NCBI GenBank assembly: GCA_020062605.1
Contig: JAGUWA010000394.1
Coordinates: 1 to 7,723 of the forward strand
Length of the DNA: 7,723 nucleotides
From: Parvibaculum sp.
Lineage (GTDB): Bacteria; Pseudomonadota; Alphaproteobacteria; Parvibaculales; Parvibaculaceae
Reading direction: 5' to 3'
In this document: positions 1 to 5,868 of the stretch, in pieces
How the letters are laid out: every line of letters begins with the position of its first letter
Numbering within the stretch: position 1 is the first letter of the stretch
Program-made: the position numbers and the translations under genes
Notes under the pieces: generated by a model
Told to the model about the DNA's origin: nothing
What the model saw: only the letters and a program-made list of their open reading frames with translations
Databases searched by the model: none

Positions 1-47
1 CCGGCCGCGACGGCGCAAAGGGAAACGGCGCGAGAGATGCTTTTCAT
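1..47 (-). CDS. petC: Cytochrome c1 (bc1 complex), N-terminal fragment only
   Basis: Only the first 15 codons and part of the next lie in the window; the gene continues off the left edge. Seen: an ATG at 45-47 on the minus strand, 26 nt after the cytochrome b stop, followed by MKSISRAVSLCAVAA, a short basic start and then a hydrophobic stretch as in a signal peptide. Known: in alphaproteobacterial fbcFBC operons the gene after cytochrome b encodes cytochrome c1, the periplasm-facing haem c subunit that passes electrons from the Rieske centre to cytochrome c, and it carries a cleavable signal peptide. No CXXCH motif can be checked here, so the name rests on operon position and the signal-like start. 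The upstream GGGGGAACGG is a poor but possible ribosome binding site. Confidence 0.6.
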   Translation of the reverse strand, partial: MKSISRAVSLCAVAA

Positions 48-73
48 TGCTGTTTTCACTTGTCCGTTCCCCC

Positions 74-1351
74 TCAGCTCGTGGCCTTGTCCTGCCGCGT
101 AGCGGGCAGCACCGACTCCGCAATGCTCGCGGGCAGCGGCTTCGTTTTCTCGATCAGCCCCAGCACGGGGAAGAGAACGAGGAAGTGCAGGAAGTAGTAG
201 GCGGTCAGGATGCGCGACAGGTCTGTGATGTCGAAGCCGCCCTCGCCCACATGGATCAGTATCTTGTCCGGCGTCTGGCCGCCGCAATAGCCGAGACCGA
301 GGCAGACCGCGACGAAGATCCAGAAGAACTGCTTGTAGAGCGGGCGGAACCGCGCCGAGCGAACCTTGGACGTATCGAGCCAGGGCAGCACGAAGAGGAT
401 CGCGATGGCGCCGAACATGAGCACCACGCCGCCGAGCTTGTCGGGCACCGCGCGCAGGATCGCGTAGAACGGCAGCAGATACCATTCCGGCACGATGTGA
501 GCGGGCGTCGAAAGCGGATTGGCGACGATGTAGTTGTCCGGCTCGCCGAGCCCGTTCGGATTGTAGAAGACGAAATAGGCGAACAGGATCAGGAACAGCG
601 CCATGCCGAACCCGTCCTTGATCGTCGCATAGGGCGTGAAGGGAACGGTGTCCTTCTTCGGGTCCTTGACTTCGATGCCCGCCGGATTGCCCTGCCCCGT
701 CACATGCAGCGCCCAGACGTGAAGAATCACGACGCCGGCAATGAGGAAGGGGAAGAGGTAATGCAGCGAGAAGAAGCGGTTGAGCGTCGGATCGCCGACG
801 GAGAAACCGCCCCAGAGCCAGGTGCGGAGCGACTCGCCGACCAGCGGGATCGCGCCGAAGAGATTGGTGATGACGGTGGCGCCCCAGAAGCTCATCTGGC
901 CCCAGGGAAGCACGTAGCCGAAGAAGGCCGTCGCCATCATCAGGAGATAGATGAGCACGCCGAGAATCCACAGCACTTCGCGCGGCGCCTTGTAGGAGCC
1001 GTAATAAAGACCGCGGAACATGTGGATATAGACGGCAATGAAGAACATCGACGCGCCGTTCGCGTGAACGTAGCGGATGAGCCAGCCGTAATTCACGTCG
1101 CGCATGATGTGCTCGACGCTCGCGAAGGCGAGTTCGGTGGTCGGCACGTAGTGCATGGCGAGCACGATGCCGGTCACGATCTGCACCGCGAGGCAGAGCG
1201 ACAGGATGGCGCCGAAGGTCCACCAGTAGTTCAGGTTCCTCGGCGTCGGATAGTCGATAAAGCTGTCGTTGACGAGCCGCAGGACCGGCAGGCGGGCATC
1301 GAGCCAGCGCGTGAATCCGTTGGCGGGTGTGTAGGTGCTTTCACCGCTCAT
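74..1351 (-). CDS. petB: Cytochrome b subunit of the ubiquinol-cytochrome c reductase (bc1) complex
   Basis: This is the membrane core of complex III, which oxidises ubiquinol at the Qo site and reduces quinone at the Qi site through two b haems. The protein has 425 residues, a normal length for the long bacterial form that joins the b6-like and subunit IV-like halves. The four haem ligands are visible: H96 and H110 in helix B, H197 and H211 in helix D. Qo-site signatures are GYVLPWGQMSFWG at 145-157 and PEWY at 288-291. About eight hydrophobic helices can be traced (near 43-68, 92-113, 126-148, 196-217, 246-264, 303-325, 341-357 and 380-400). The ATG lies 14 nt after the petA stop, behind a GGGGGCG stretch, and petC follows after 26 nt, so the three genes are surely one transcript. 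The identification is secure. Confidence 0.97.
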   Translation of the reverse strand: MSGESTYTPANGFTRWLDARLPVLRLVNDSFIDYPTPRNLNYWWTFGAILSLCLAVQIVTGIVLAMHYVPTTELAFASVEHIMRDVNYGWLIRYVHANGASMFFIAVYIHMFRGLYYGSYKAPREVLWILGVLIYLLMMATAFFGYVLPWGQMSFWGATVITNLFGAIPLVGESLRTWLWGGFSVGDPTLNRFFSLHYLFPFLIAGVVILHVWALHVTGQGNPAGIEVKDPKKDTVPFTPYATIKDGFGMALFLILFAYFVFYNPNGLGEPDNYIVANPLSTPAHIVPEWYLLPFYAILRAVPDKLGGVVLMFGAIAILFVLPWLDTSKVRSARFRPLYKQFFWIFVAVCLGLGYCGGQTPDKILIHVGEGGFDITDLSRILTAYYFLHFLVLFPVLGLIEKTKPLPASIAESVLPATRQDKATS

Positions 1352-1365
1352 TTTCTGGCGCCCCC

Positions 1366-1905
1366 TCAGCCGATCTTGATCTTGGTGTCGGAAACGAATT
1401 CGTAGGGCGGCACTTCCAGGTTCAGCGGCGCCGGACCTTTGCGGATGCGGCCGGACGTGTCGTAGACCGAACCGTGGCAGGGACAGAAGTAGCCGTCATA
1501 CTCGCCCTTGTAGGACAGCGGCACGCAACCGAGATGGGTGCAGATGCCGATGACGACGAGCCACTGCTTCTCGAGTTCGCCGTTCGGCCCCGCGATCACG
1601 CGCGCATCGTCCGGCTGCGGATCGGGCAGCGTCGAGACGTCGACGGCCTCGGCCTCCGAGATCTCTTTTTCCGTGCGGTGACGCACGAAAACCGGCTTGC
1701 CGCGCCACTTGAAGGTGGTTTCCTGGCCGACCGGAATGTTGGAAATATCGACTTCGATGGAGGCGAGCGCCAGGACGGAAGCGTCCGGGTTCATCTGGTC
1801 GATCAGCGGCCAGATGGCGGCTGCAGCGCCGACCGCGGCGAGCGCCCCCGTTGCCACATAAAGGAAATCGCGCCGTGTCGGCTCGCCCGCGTGGATGTCT
1901 GCCAC
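1366..1905 (-). CDS. petA: Rieske iron-sulfur subunit of the bc1 complex
   Basis: This 179-residue protein carries the [2Fe-2S] cluster that takes the first electron from ubiquinol at the Qo site and swings to cytochrome c1. Both cluster boxes are intact: CTHLGC at 122-127 and CPCHGS at 141-146, giving ligands C122, H124, C141 and H144 and the expected C127-C143 disulfide. The N-terminus has a twin-arginine motif (TRRDFL, 10-15) followed by one hydrophobic helix (about 16-36), as expected for a Tat-inserted, membrane-anchored Rieske protein. The start codon is GTG; I chose it because GAGGAG lies 9 nt upstream and the Tat motif then sits at the usual distance. It is the first gene of the operon, ahead of petB and petC, and faces the 272-bp divergent intergenic region. 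Confidence 0.97.
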   Translation of the reverse strand: MADIHAGEPTRRDFLYVATGALAAVGAAAAIWPLIDQMNPDASVLALASIEVDISNIPVGQETTFKWRGKPVFVRHRTEKEISEAEAVDVSTLPDPQPDDARVIAGPNGELEKQWLVVIGICTHLGCVPLSYKGEYDGYFCPCHGSVYDTSGRIRKGPAPLNLEVPPYEFVSDTKIKIG

Positions 1906-2177
1906 GATTCAGGTCTCCTCGTTGAATAGGCCGAACGCCACGCACCGCTCGGGAAAGCGGCTCCCTGAAGAAGGGTCTCCCCCATTGCGGAAGAGCACGG
2001 CGCAGCGTCGTACACACCCGTTGCACGGTTGGAAAGCCCGACGAATCCCCTGCTTTCGCCCCATGCGTTGCGTGGTTTTGTGGCATCCAATCCGCGCATT
2101 GTCCAGCCCTGCCGCCCCTGTGGCAGGATGACGCATCGCCGCACCTCGCTGCCGGGGTATTCAGGGGGAACAAACCC
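1906..2177. promoter_or_regulatory. Divergent intergenic region between petA and trmL
   Basis: This 272-bp gap separates two gene sets transcribed outward, so it should hold the promoters of petABC (minus) and trmL-hemF (plus). I could not pick convincing -35/-10 boxes on either strand. Visible items are a 6-bp inverted repeat, CCTGCC at 2108-2113 and GGCAGG at 2122-2127, which would lie in the trmL leader; a 5-bp one, CCGCT at 1945-1949 and AGCGG at 1956-1960, in the petA leader; and an AGGGGGA ribosome binding site at 2163-2169 for trmL. Small ORFs across the gap overlap one another on both strands and resemble no known protein. Confidence 0.5.
1914..1920 (-). promoter_or_regulatory. Ribosome binding site deciding the GTG start of petA
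   Basis: On the minus strand the sequence reads GAGGAGACCTGAATC and then GTG. The strong GAGGAGA match to the 16S anti-Shine-Dalgarno end, 8 nt before the GTG, fixes the non-ATG start of the Rieske gene. There is no ATG in frame nearby that keeps the twin-arginine motif close to the N-terminus. Confidence 0.75.
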
Positions 2178-2639
2178 ATGCGCCTCGCTCTTTATGAACC
2201 AGACATTCCACCCAATGTGGGCACGCTGATCCGCCTCGGCGCCTGCCTCGGGGTGGCGCTCGACATCATCGAGCCCTGCGGCTTCCCCTGGGACGACCGC
2301 GACCTGAAGCGCGCGGCCATGGATTACGGCGCGCTGGGCGAGGTGACACGGCACTCAAATTGGGAATCGTTCGCAACTAGCCGCCCGGAAAGTGCGCGTA
2401 TCGTTCTTCTCACCACCAGGGCGGACATCCCGTTCACCGGCTTCCGCTTCCGCCCTTCCGACATTCTCCTGCTCGGCCGCGAAAGTGCGGGCGTGCCTGC
2501 CCCTGTGCACGAGGCGGCGGACGCGCGGGTGACGATCCCCATGCGGCCCCCTGCCCGCTCGCTGAACATTGCACTCGCCGCCGCCATGGTGCTGACCGAA
2601 GCGCTCCGGCAGACAAATGGCTTTCCGGCGGGTAAGTAG
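2178..2639 (+). CDS. trmL: tRNA (cytidine/uridine-34 2'-O)-methyltransferase TrmL, SPOUT family
   Basis: TrmL transfers a methyl group from S-adenosylmethionine to the 2'-O ribose of the wobble base in tRNA-Leu isoacceptors. The 153-residue protein matches the remembered E. coli TrmL along its whole length: LYEPDIPPNVG at 5-15, IIEPCGFPWDD at 30-40, VTRH at 56-59, the SAM-binding loop LLLGRESAGVP at 97-107 and the trefoil-knot segment RSLNIALAAAMVLTEALRQ at 127-145. These correspond to SPOUT motifs 1 (with N13), 2 and 3. The length is typical of a stand-alone SPOUT domain with no extra RNA-binding domain. The ATG follows AGGGGGA at a spacing of 8 nt. It is the first plus-strand gene after the divergent gap, and hemF begins 31 bp downstream, so the two are probably cotranscribed although their functions are unrelated. 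Confidence 0.94.
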   Translation: MRLALYEPDIPPNVGTLIRLGACLGVALDIIEPCGFPWDDRDLKRAAMDYGALGEVTRHSNWESFATSRPESARIVLLTTRADIPFTGFRFRPSDILLLGRESAGVPAPVHEAADARVTIPMRPPARSLNIALAAAMVLTEALRQTNGFPAGK

Positions 2640-2670
2640 AGACGCAAGCCCAACGCGAAGAAGAGAGAAG

Positions 2671-3555
2671 ATGACCGAGGACAAGACGACCGCCGAAAGG
2701 AAGGCCCGCGCCGAAACCTGGTTCCGCGAATTGCGCGACCTGATCTGCGCCGCTTTCGAGAAACTGGAGGACGAGTTGACCGGCACCTTCGCGGACCGCC
2801 CGGCCGGCCGCTTCGAGCGCACGCCCTGGAAGCGCGGCGATGGCTCAAAAGATGAGGGCGGCGGCGAGATGTCGGTCATGCATGGCCGCGTCTTCGAGAA
2901 GGTCGGCGTTCACATCTCAACCGTGCATGGCGAGTTCTCGGAGGACTTCAGGAAGCAGATGCAGGGCGCCGAGGAAGACCCGCGCTTCTGGGCGTCGGGC
3001 ATTTCGCTCATCGCGCATATGCAGAACCCGCGCGTGCCCGCCGTGCACATGAACACGCGGCATGTCTACACGACGAAGAGCTGGTTCGGCGGCGGCGGGG
3101 ACCTGACGCCGGTGCTCGACGTGCAGCGGCGCGACGATCATCCCGATACGGTGGATTTTCACGCAGCCTACAAGGCGGCCTGCGACAGGCACGACCCGGC
3201 CTACTATCCGAAGTTCAAGAAGTGGTGCGACGAATATTTCTTCCTGCCCCACCGCAACGAACCGCGCGGCACGGGCGGCATTTTCTACGATCACCACAAC
3301 TCGGGTGACTGGGAAAAGGACTTCGCCTTCACGCAGGATGTCGGCCGCGCCTTTCTCGAAATCTACCCTATGCTCGTGCGCCGCCACATGAACGAAGCCT
3401 GGACGGAAGAAGAGCGCGAGGAACAGCTCGTCCGCCGCGGGCGCTATGTCGAGTTCAACCTGCTCTACGACCGCGGCACGGTGTTCGGCCTCAAGACCGG
3501 CGGCAATGTGAACTCGATATTGTCGTCCATGCCGCCGACGGTGAAGTGGCCGTAA
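2671..3555 (+). CDS. hemF: Oxygen-dependent coproporphyrinogen III oxidase
   Basis: HemF converts coproporphyrinogen III to protoporphyrinogen IX with molecular oxygen, in the cytoplasm, late in haem synthesis. The 294-residue protein is close to the roughly 300 of E. coli HemF and has the family landmarks: GGGEMSVMHGRVFEKVGV at 63-80, HMNTRHV at 126-132, WFGGGGDLTP at 138-147, KKWCDEYFFLPHRNEPRGTG at 183-202, and RRGRYVEFNLLYDRGTVFGL at 255-274 followed by ILSSMPP at 283-289. I chose the ATG at 2671, directly behind a purine-rich GAAGAAGAGAGAAG, over an in-frame ATG at 2617 inside trmL, which would add 18 residues with no counterpart in the family. It probably shares a transcript with trmL. 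A palindromic repeat begins 9 nt after the stop. The isofunctional hemN lies about 2.3 kb away on the other strand. Confidence 0.96.
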   Translation: MTEDKTTAERKARAETWFRELRDLICAAFEKLEDELTGTFADRPAGRFERTPWKRGDGSKDEGGGEMSVMHGRVFEKVGVHISTVHGEFSEDFRKQMQGAEEDPRFWASGISLIAHMQNPRVPAVHMNTRHVYTTKSWFGGGGDLTPVLDVQRRDDHPDTVDFHAAYKAACDRHDPAYYPKFKKWCDEYFFLPHRNEPRGTGGIFYDHHNSGDWEKDFAFTQDVGRAFLEIYPMLVRRHMNEAWTEEEREEQLVRRGRYVEFNLLYDRGTVFGLKTGGNVNSILSSMPPTVKWP

Positions 3556-3564
3556 ACACTCTTC

Positions 3565-3671
3565 CGTCATTGCGAGCGACTGAAAGGAGCGAAGCAATCC
3601 AGGGGTTGCTTGCTCCGTGCCTGCCGCCCCTGGATTGCTTCGTCGCATCTGCGATGCTCCTCGCAATGACG
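3565..3671. repeat. REP-like nested palindromic intergenic element
   Basis: The outer arms are CGTCATTGCGAG at 3565-3576 and its exact complement at 3660-3671 (12 bp). The inner arms are CGAAGCAATCCAGGGG at 3590-3605 and its exact complement at 3627-3642 (16 bp), around a 21-nt loop. The unpaired right-hand segment holds a further small hairpin, GCATC at 3645-3649 with GATGC at 3653-3657. The whole would fold into one long interrupted stem on either strand. From memory, the CATTGCGAG...GAAGCAATCC sequence type is a dispersed intergenic repeat in many alphaproteobacteria. It fills nearly all of the hemF-ybaK gap. With no T-tract it is not a classical terminator, though a stem this strong could stall transcription or protect the hemF mRNA 3' end. 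Confidence 0.85.
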
Positions 3672-3688
3672 ACCGGGGTTTGAACGAT

Positions 3689-4177
3689 ATGTCCAAAGGC
3701 GAAACCGCCGCGCAGCGCTTCGTGCGGCGGAACAGGATTGCAGGCATGTTCCGCGAAATCGACGTGCCGAAGGACAGGAAGACCTCGGCGCTCGACATGG
3801 CGGCGGCGAGCGGCATCGATCCGGCGCGTCTCTTCAAGACGCTGATCGTGGAAACGGCGGAAGGAAAGCTCGCCTGCGCCATCGTGCCCGCGAGCCGCGA
3901 CCTCGACCGCAAGGCGCTGGCGCGCGAACTCGGGAGCAAGCGCGTCGATCTCGCGCCGAAGGACAAGGCGGTGAAGACGAGCGGCTACGCGATGGGCGCC
4001 TGCAGCCCGCTCGGCCAGAAGAAGAAGCTTCCGGCCTTCATCGACGAAAGCGCGAAAGACTTCGAGACGGTGTTCGTGTCGGGCGGGGCCTACGGGCTGG
4101 AGCTCGAGATTGCGCCGGCGGAACTGGCGAAGGTGGCGGAGGCGGCATTTGCGGGGATTTCGCAGGGGGCTGGATGA
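3689..4177 (+). CDS. ybaK: YbaK/EbsC-type aminoacyl-tRNA deacylase (probable Cys-tRNA(Pro) deacylase)
   Basis: Proteins of this family clear tRNA charged with the wrong amino acid; E. coli YbaK hydrolyses Cys-tRNA(Pro) made by prolyl-tRNA synthetase. The 162-residue product is a stand-alone editing domain of normal size. It has LFKTLIVE at 48-55, whose K50 matches the essential lysine of YbaK, then KRVDLAPKDKAVKTSGYAMG at 84-103, SPLGQKKKLPAFID at 106-119 and FVSGGAYGLELEIAPAEL at 129-146, all aligning with remembered YbaK. The first 40 residues are less typical. I chose the ATG at 3689 over 3617, because the earlier start would translate part of the palindromic repeat. The ribosome binding site is weak (a GGGG at 3674-3677, 11 nt upstream). 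The gene follows hemF beyond the repeat and converges on the ZIP gene with 26 bp between the stops. Substrate specificity is inferred. Confidence 0.9.
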   Translation: MSKGETAAQRFVRRNRIAGMFREIDVPKDRKTSALDMAAASGIDPARLFKTLIVETAEGKLACAIVPASRDLDRKALARELGSKRVDLAPKDKAVKTSGYAMGACSPLGQKKKLPAFIDESAKDFETVFVSGGAYGLELEIAPAELAKVAEAAFAGISQGAG

Positions 4178-4203
4178 GACAGGCACCGCGCCTGCCATCT
4201 GGA

Positions 4204-4935
4204 CTACCCCTTGCTCAAAACGATTCCGATCGCGACAGCCAGTCCGGCCGCGAGCGCAACAAGGCTGTACCTGCGCGGCTCCAGCTGCGCCTGCGGCAAC
4301 AGATGCGTCGCTCCCACATAGATCAGCGCACCGGCCGAAAGCGCGAGCATGGACCCAAGCAAAGGCGCGTCGATCCTGCTTATGAAGGGATAGGAAAGCA
4401 GCATGCCCATCGGGGTCGTGGCGGCCGCCGCAAGAAAGGCGAGCAGAAAAGCCCGGCGCTCCGCAAATCCGCTCCGAACGAGCAGCGCATAGGTAACGAT
4501 GCCTTCCGGAAATTCGTGCAGCACCATGCCGAATGCGACAAGCGCGCCGGTGAACAGGCTGACGCTGAAACCGATCGAATAGACGACGCCGTCGAGAAAC
4601 GAATGGAGCGCAATGCCGAGAAGCGGCACGAGCCCGAGTGCATAATTCGCCCTTTCCGGCTTGTCGCAGACATAAACCGTCAGGAACCGGTTCATGAGCA
4701 GCATGAGAAGATACCCGGCCAGCAGGAAAAGGGGGGCCTGCGCGCTCATGGCAAACGACTCGGGCACGACATGGATGAAGGATACGGCGAGCAGTACGCC
4801 AGCAGCAAAACACGCGAAATAGGTTGTGTTCCCGAGTGCCCAGAGCCTGAACCGGCGAATCGTCAATATGCCGCCCGTCGTCACGGCGGCGGCAAGCAGA
4901 CTCGCCAGAAGACTTGTCCCGAAGCTTTCGTCCAT
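4204..4935 (-). CDS. ZIP-family divalent metal transporter
   Basis: ZIP proteins bring zinc, iron, manganese or similar ions into the cytoplasm. This 243-residue protein shows about eight hydrophobic segments (near 7-27, 38-58, 66-86, 99-125, 128-152, 164-184, 191-212 and 223-241). The metal-site motifs are present: HSFLDG at 111-116 in helix 4 and HEFPEG at 140-145 in helix 5, plus IHVVPE at 54-59 in helix 2. The loop between helices 3 and 4 is short and lacks the histidine cluster of many ZIPs. The reading frame stays open far upstream, but the ZIP-like part begins at this ATG, which follows GAGCGGAA. It lies downstream of the methyltransferase on the same strand, with 131 bp between. In the first 58 codons about 69% end in G or C, lower than in hemF. 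The ion carried cannot be told from sequence. Confidence 0.88.
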   Translation of the reverse strand: MDESFGTSLLASLLAAAVTTGGILTIRRFRLWALGNTTYFACFAAGVLLAVSFIHVVPESFAMSAQAPLFLLAGYLLMLLMNRFLTVYVCDKPERANYALGLVPLLGIALHSFLDGVVYSIGFSVSLFTGALVAFGMVLHEFPEGIVTYALLVRSGFAERRAFLLAFLAAAATTPMGMLLSYPFISRIDAPLLGSMLALSAGALIYVGATHLLPQAQLEPRRYSLVALAAGLAVAIGIVLSKG

Positions 4936-5057
4936 TTCCGCTCGATGAGTTGAGGGCCGAACGCTCCCGCGGCAGCCCCGGTCGCATAACTGCATAACAG
5001 TATCACGAACCCGGGCAGCGATGCCCCCAATGCAAGCGCGAAAGGCCGCCGGTTCAT
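4881..5057 (-). CDS. Possible small membrane protein, 58 residues (weak call)
   Basis: I do not recognise this ORF. It begins with ATG 9 nt after the methyltransferase stop and overlaps the start of the ZIP gene by 55 nt in another frame. The N-terminus is MNRRPF followed by a hydrophobic, alanine- and glycine-rich stretch (about residues 7-34), which looks like a membrane helix or signal sequence; the last 20 residues are polar and then proline-rich. Its start spacing is what one expects of an operon gene, and it would fill the unusual gap before the ZIP gene. Against it: no clear ribosome binding site, rare codons such as ATA and TTA, a large overlap with a confident gene, and a tandem repeat inside that could be a regulatory site. 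It may be chance or a remnant of a longer gene. Confidence 0.2.
   Translation of the reverse strand: MNRRPFALALGASLPGFVILLCSYATGAAAGAFGPQLIERKWTKASGQVFWRVCLPPP
4984..4998 (-). promoter_or_regulatory. Tandem 7-bp direct repeat upstream of the ZIP gene, possible operator
   Basis: On the minus strand GTTATGC occurs twice, separated by one A (GTTATGCAGTTATGC), in an AT-rich patch that stands out from the GC-rich surroundings. The patch lies 48 nt before the ZIP start codon, a plausible place for a promoter or metal-responsive operator. It is not the inverted repeat of a classical Zur or Fur site, so no regulator is named. Confidence 0.3.
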
Positions 5058-5066
5058 CCAGCGGGA

Positions 5067-5798
5067 TCAACCGACCGCGCCGTCTTTTCTGGCCCTGAGA
5101 GCAAGGAAGGCGGCACCGAAAGTCGTGACGCGGCCAAGACATGCGTCGAGCGGCGCCATGACGCGGGCCGCAAGACGGAACCTGGGATAAAAGATTGCAC
5201 CGCGAACGACCTCCGCCCGCAGCCCCGCCGCTTCCGCAAGCGAACGCAGTTCCCGTGGCGTGCGGAACCGCGCTTCGCACCAAAGCGGCGACCCCAGCCA
5301 TCCGCGCAGACGCCGGACAGCCGCCCAGGAATTCCATTTGCCGAGCTCCCCGATGACGAAGCGGCCGCCGGGCCGAAGCACACGGGCGGCTTCCTGAAAT
5401 ACCGGCAAGGGATCGTCGACGAAACAGAGCACCGTGACGGCGACGACAACGTCGAATTGCTCCGATAGAAACGGCAGGGCTTGTGCCGCGGCGGGATGGA
5501 ATTCGATCTCTGTCCCCGCGCTCGCCGCCCTCGCCCGCGCCGCCGCGATCATTGCCGCGGAGGTGTCGATGCCGGTGACGCGGGCGCCACGCAGCGCCAG
5601 ATCGACCGCAAGGTCGCCGTCGCCGCATCCCAGATCGAGGACACGCCGCCCGGCGACATTCCCGATCAAGTCCAGAACGAGACGCCGCTCCAGACGCTCC
5701 GTGGCCGCCCCGATTGCCGATGCGCGCCACTGCCGGTAAATGTCGGGACTGAGCCCGGGAATATCGCGGAGCTCGCCTTCTTCCGCGCTGGGCGACAT
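5067..5798 (-). CDS. Class I SAM-dependent methyltransferase, substrate unknown
   Basis: The 243-residue protein has a Rossmann-type methyltransferase domain. The glycine-rich SAM loop is VLDLGCGDGD at 53-62, the acidic residue ending strand 2 is D78 in VTGID, and the post-loop strand FDVVVAVTVLCFVDDP at 115-130 is followed by ARVLRPGGRFVIGELGKW at 138-155, as in the Methyltransf_11 type. The C-terminal third (about 160-243) carries no recognisable substrate signature; such enzymes act on quinones, lipids and many small molecules. I chose the ATG at 5798 because GGAGGGAGGA lies 6 nt upstream; the longer in-frame start at 5834 has no ribosome binding site and would translate that Shine-Dalgarno sequence. 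It lies 70 bp after hemN and before the ZIP gene on the same strand. In the first 58 codons about 74% end in G or C, below hemF. Confidence 0.87.
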   Translation of the reverse strand: MSPSAEEGELRDIPGLSPDIYRQWRASAIGAATERLERRLVLDLIGNVAGRRVLDLGCGDGDLAVDLALRGARVTGIDTSAAMIAAARARAASAGTEIEFHPAAAQALPFLSEQFDVVVAVTVLCFVDDPLPVFQEAARVLRPGGRFVIGELGKWNSWAAVRRLRGWLGSPLWCEARFRTPRELRSLAEAAGLRAEVVRGAIFYPRFRLAARVMAPLDACLGRVTTFGAAFLALRARKDGAVG

Positions 5799-5804
5799 GG
5801 CTTG

Positions 5805-5814
5805 TCCTCCCTCC
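5805..5814 (-). promoter_or_regulatory. Strong ribosome binding site of the methyltransferase gene
   Basis: The minus strand reads GGAGGGAGGA, then CAAGCC, then ATG. This doubled purine core with a 6-nt spacer decides the start at 5798 rather than 5834. Seven bases of it (5808-5814) are exactly complementary to 5849-5855 in the same leader, so it could be hidden in a folded mRNA. Confidence 0.7.
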
Positions 5815-5868
5815 AGCCTGGCCTTGGTCTTCATTATGTAGCAAGCGCGGAGGGAACGGCCCGAAAAT

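Noticed and set aside
47..1405. A 452-codon plus-strand ORF opposite cytochrome b.
   Set aside because: It is antisense to a gene with all catalytic residues and is rich in Arg, Glu, Asp and His, the usual look of the mirror frame of GC-rich genes.
1906..2136. Small ORFs on both strands in the petA-trmL gap.
   Set aside because: They overlap each other in several frames, show no family likeness and lie where promoters are expected.
4180..4194. A possible bidirectional terminator between the convergent ybaK and ZIP stops: CAGGC and GCCTG around a 5-nt loop.
   Set aside because: The stem is only 5 bp and no T-tract follows on either strand, so it cannot be told from chance.
3491..4987. A 498-codon minus-strand ORF antisense to the end of hemF and ybaK.
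   Set aside because: It overlaps confidently assigned genes, has a low-complexity basic composition and translates the palindromic repeat; typical of spurious frames in GC-rich DNA.
4204..5844. A 546-codon open frame on the minus strand that would join the ZIP transporter to a long N-terminal extension.
   Set aside because: The extension is an arginine-rich shadow of the methyltransferase gene in another frame; only the part from 4935 down resembles a protein family.
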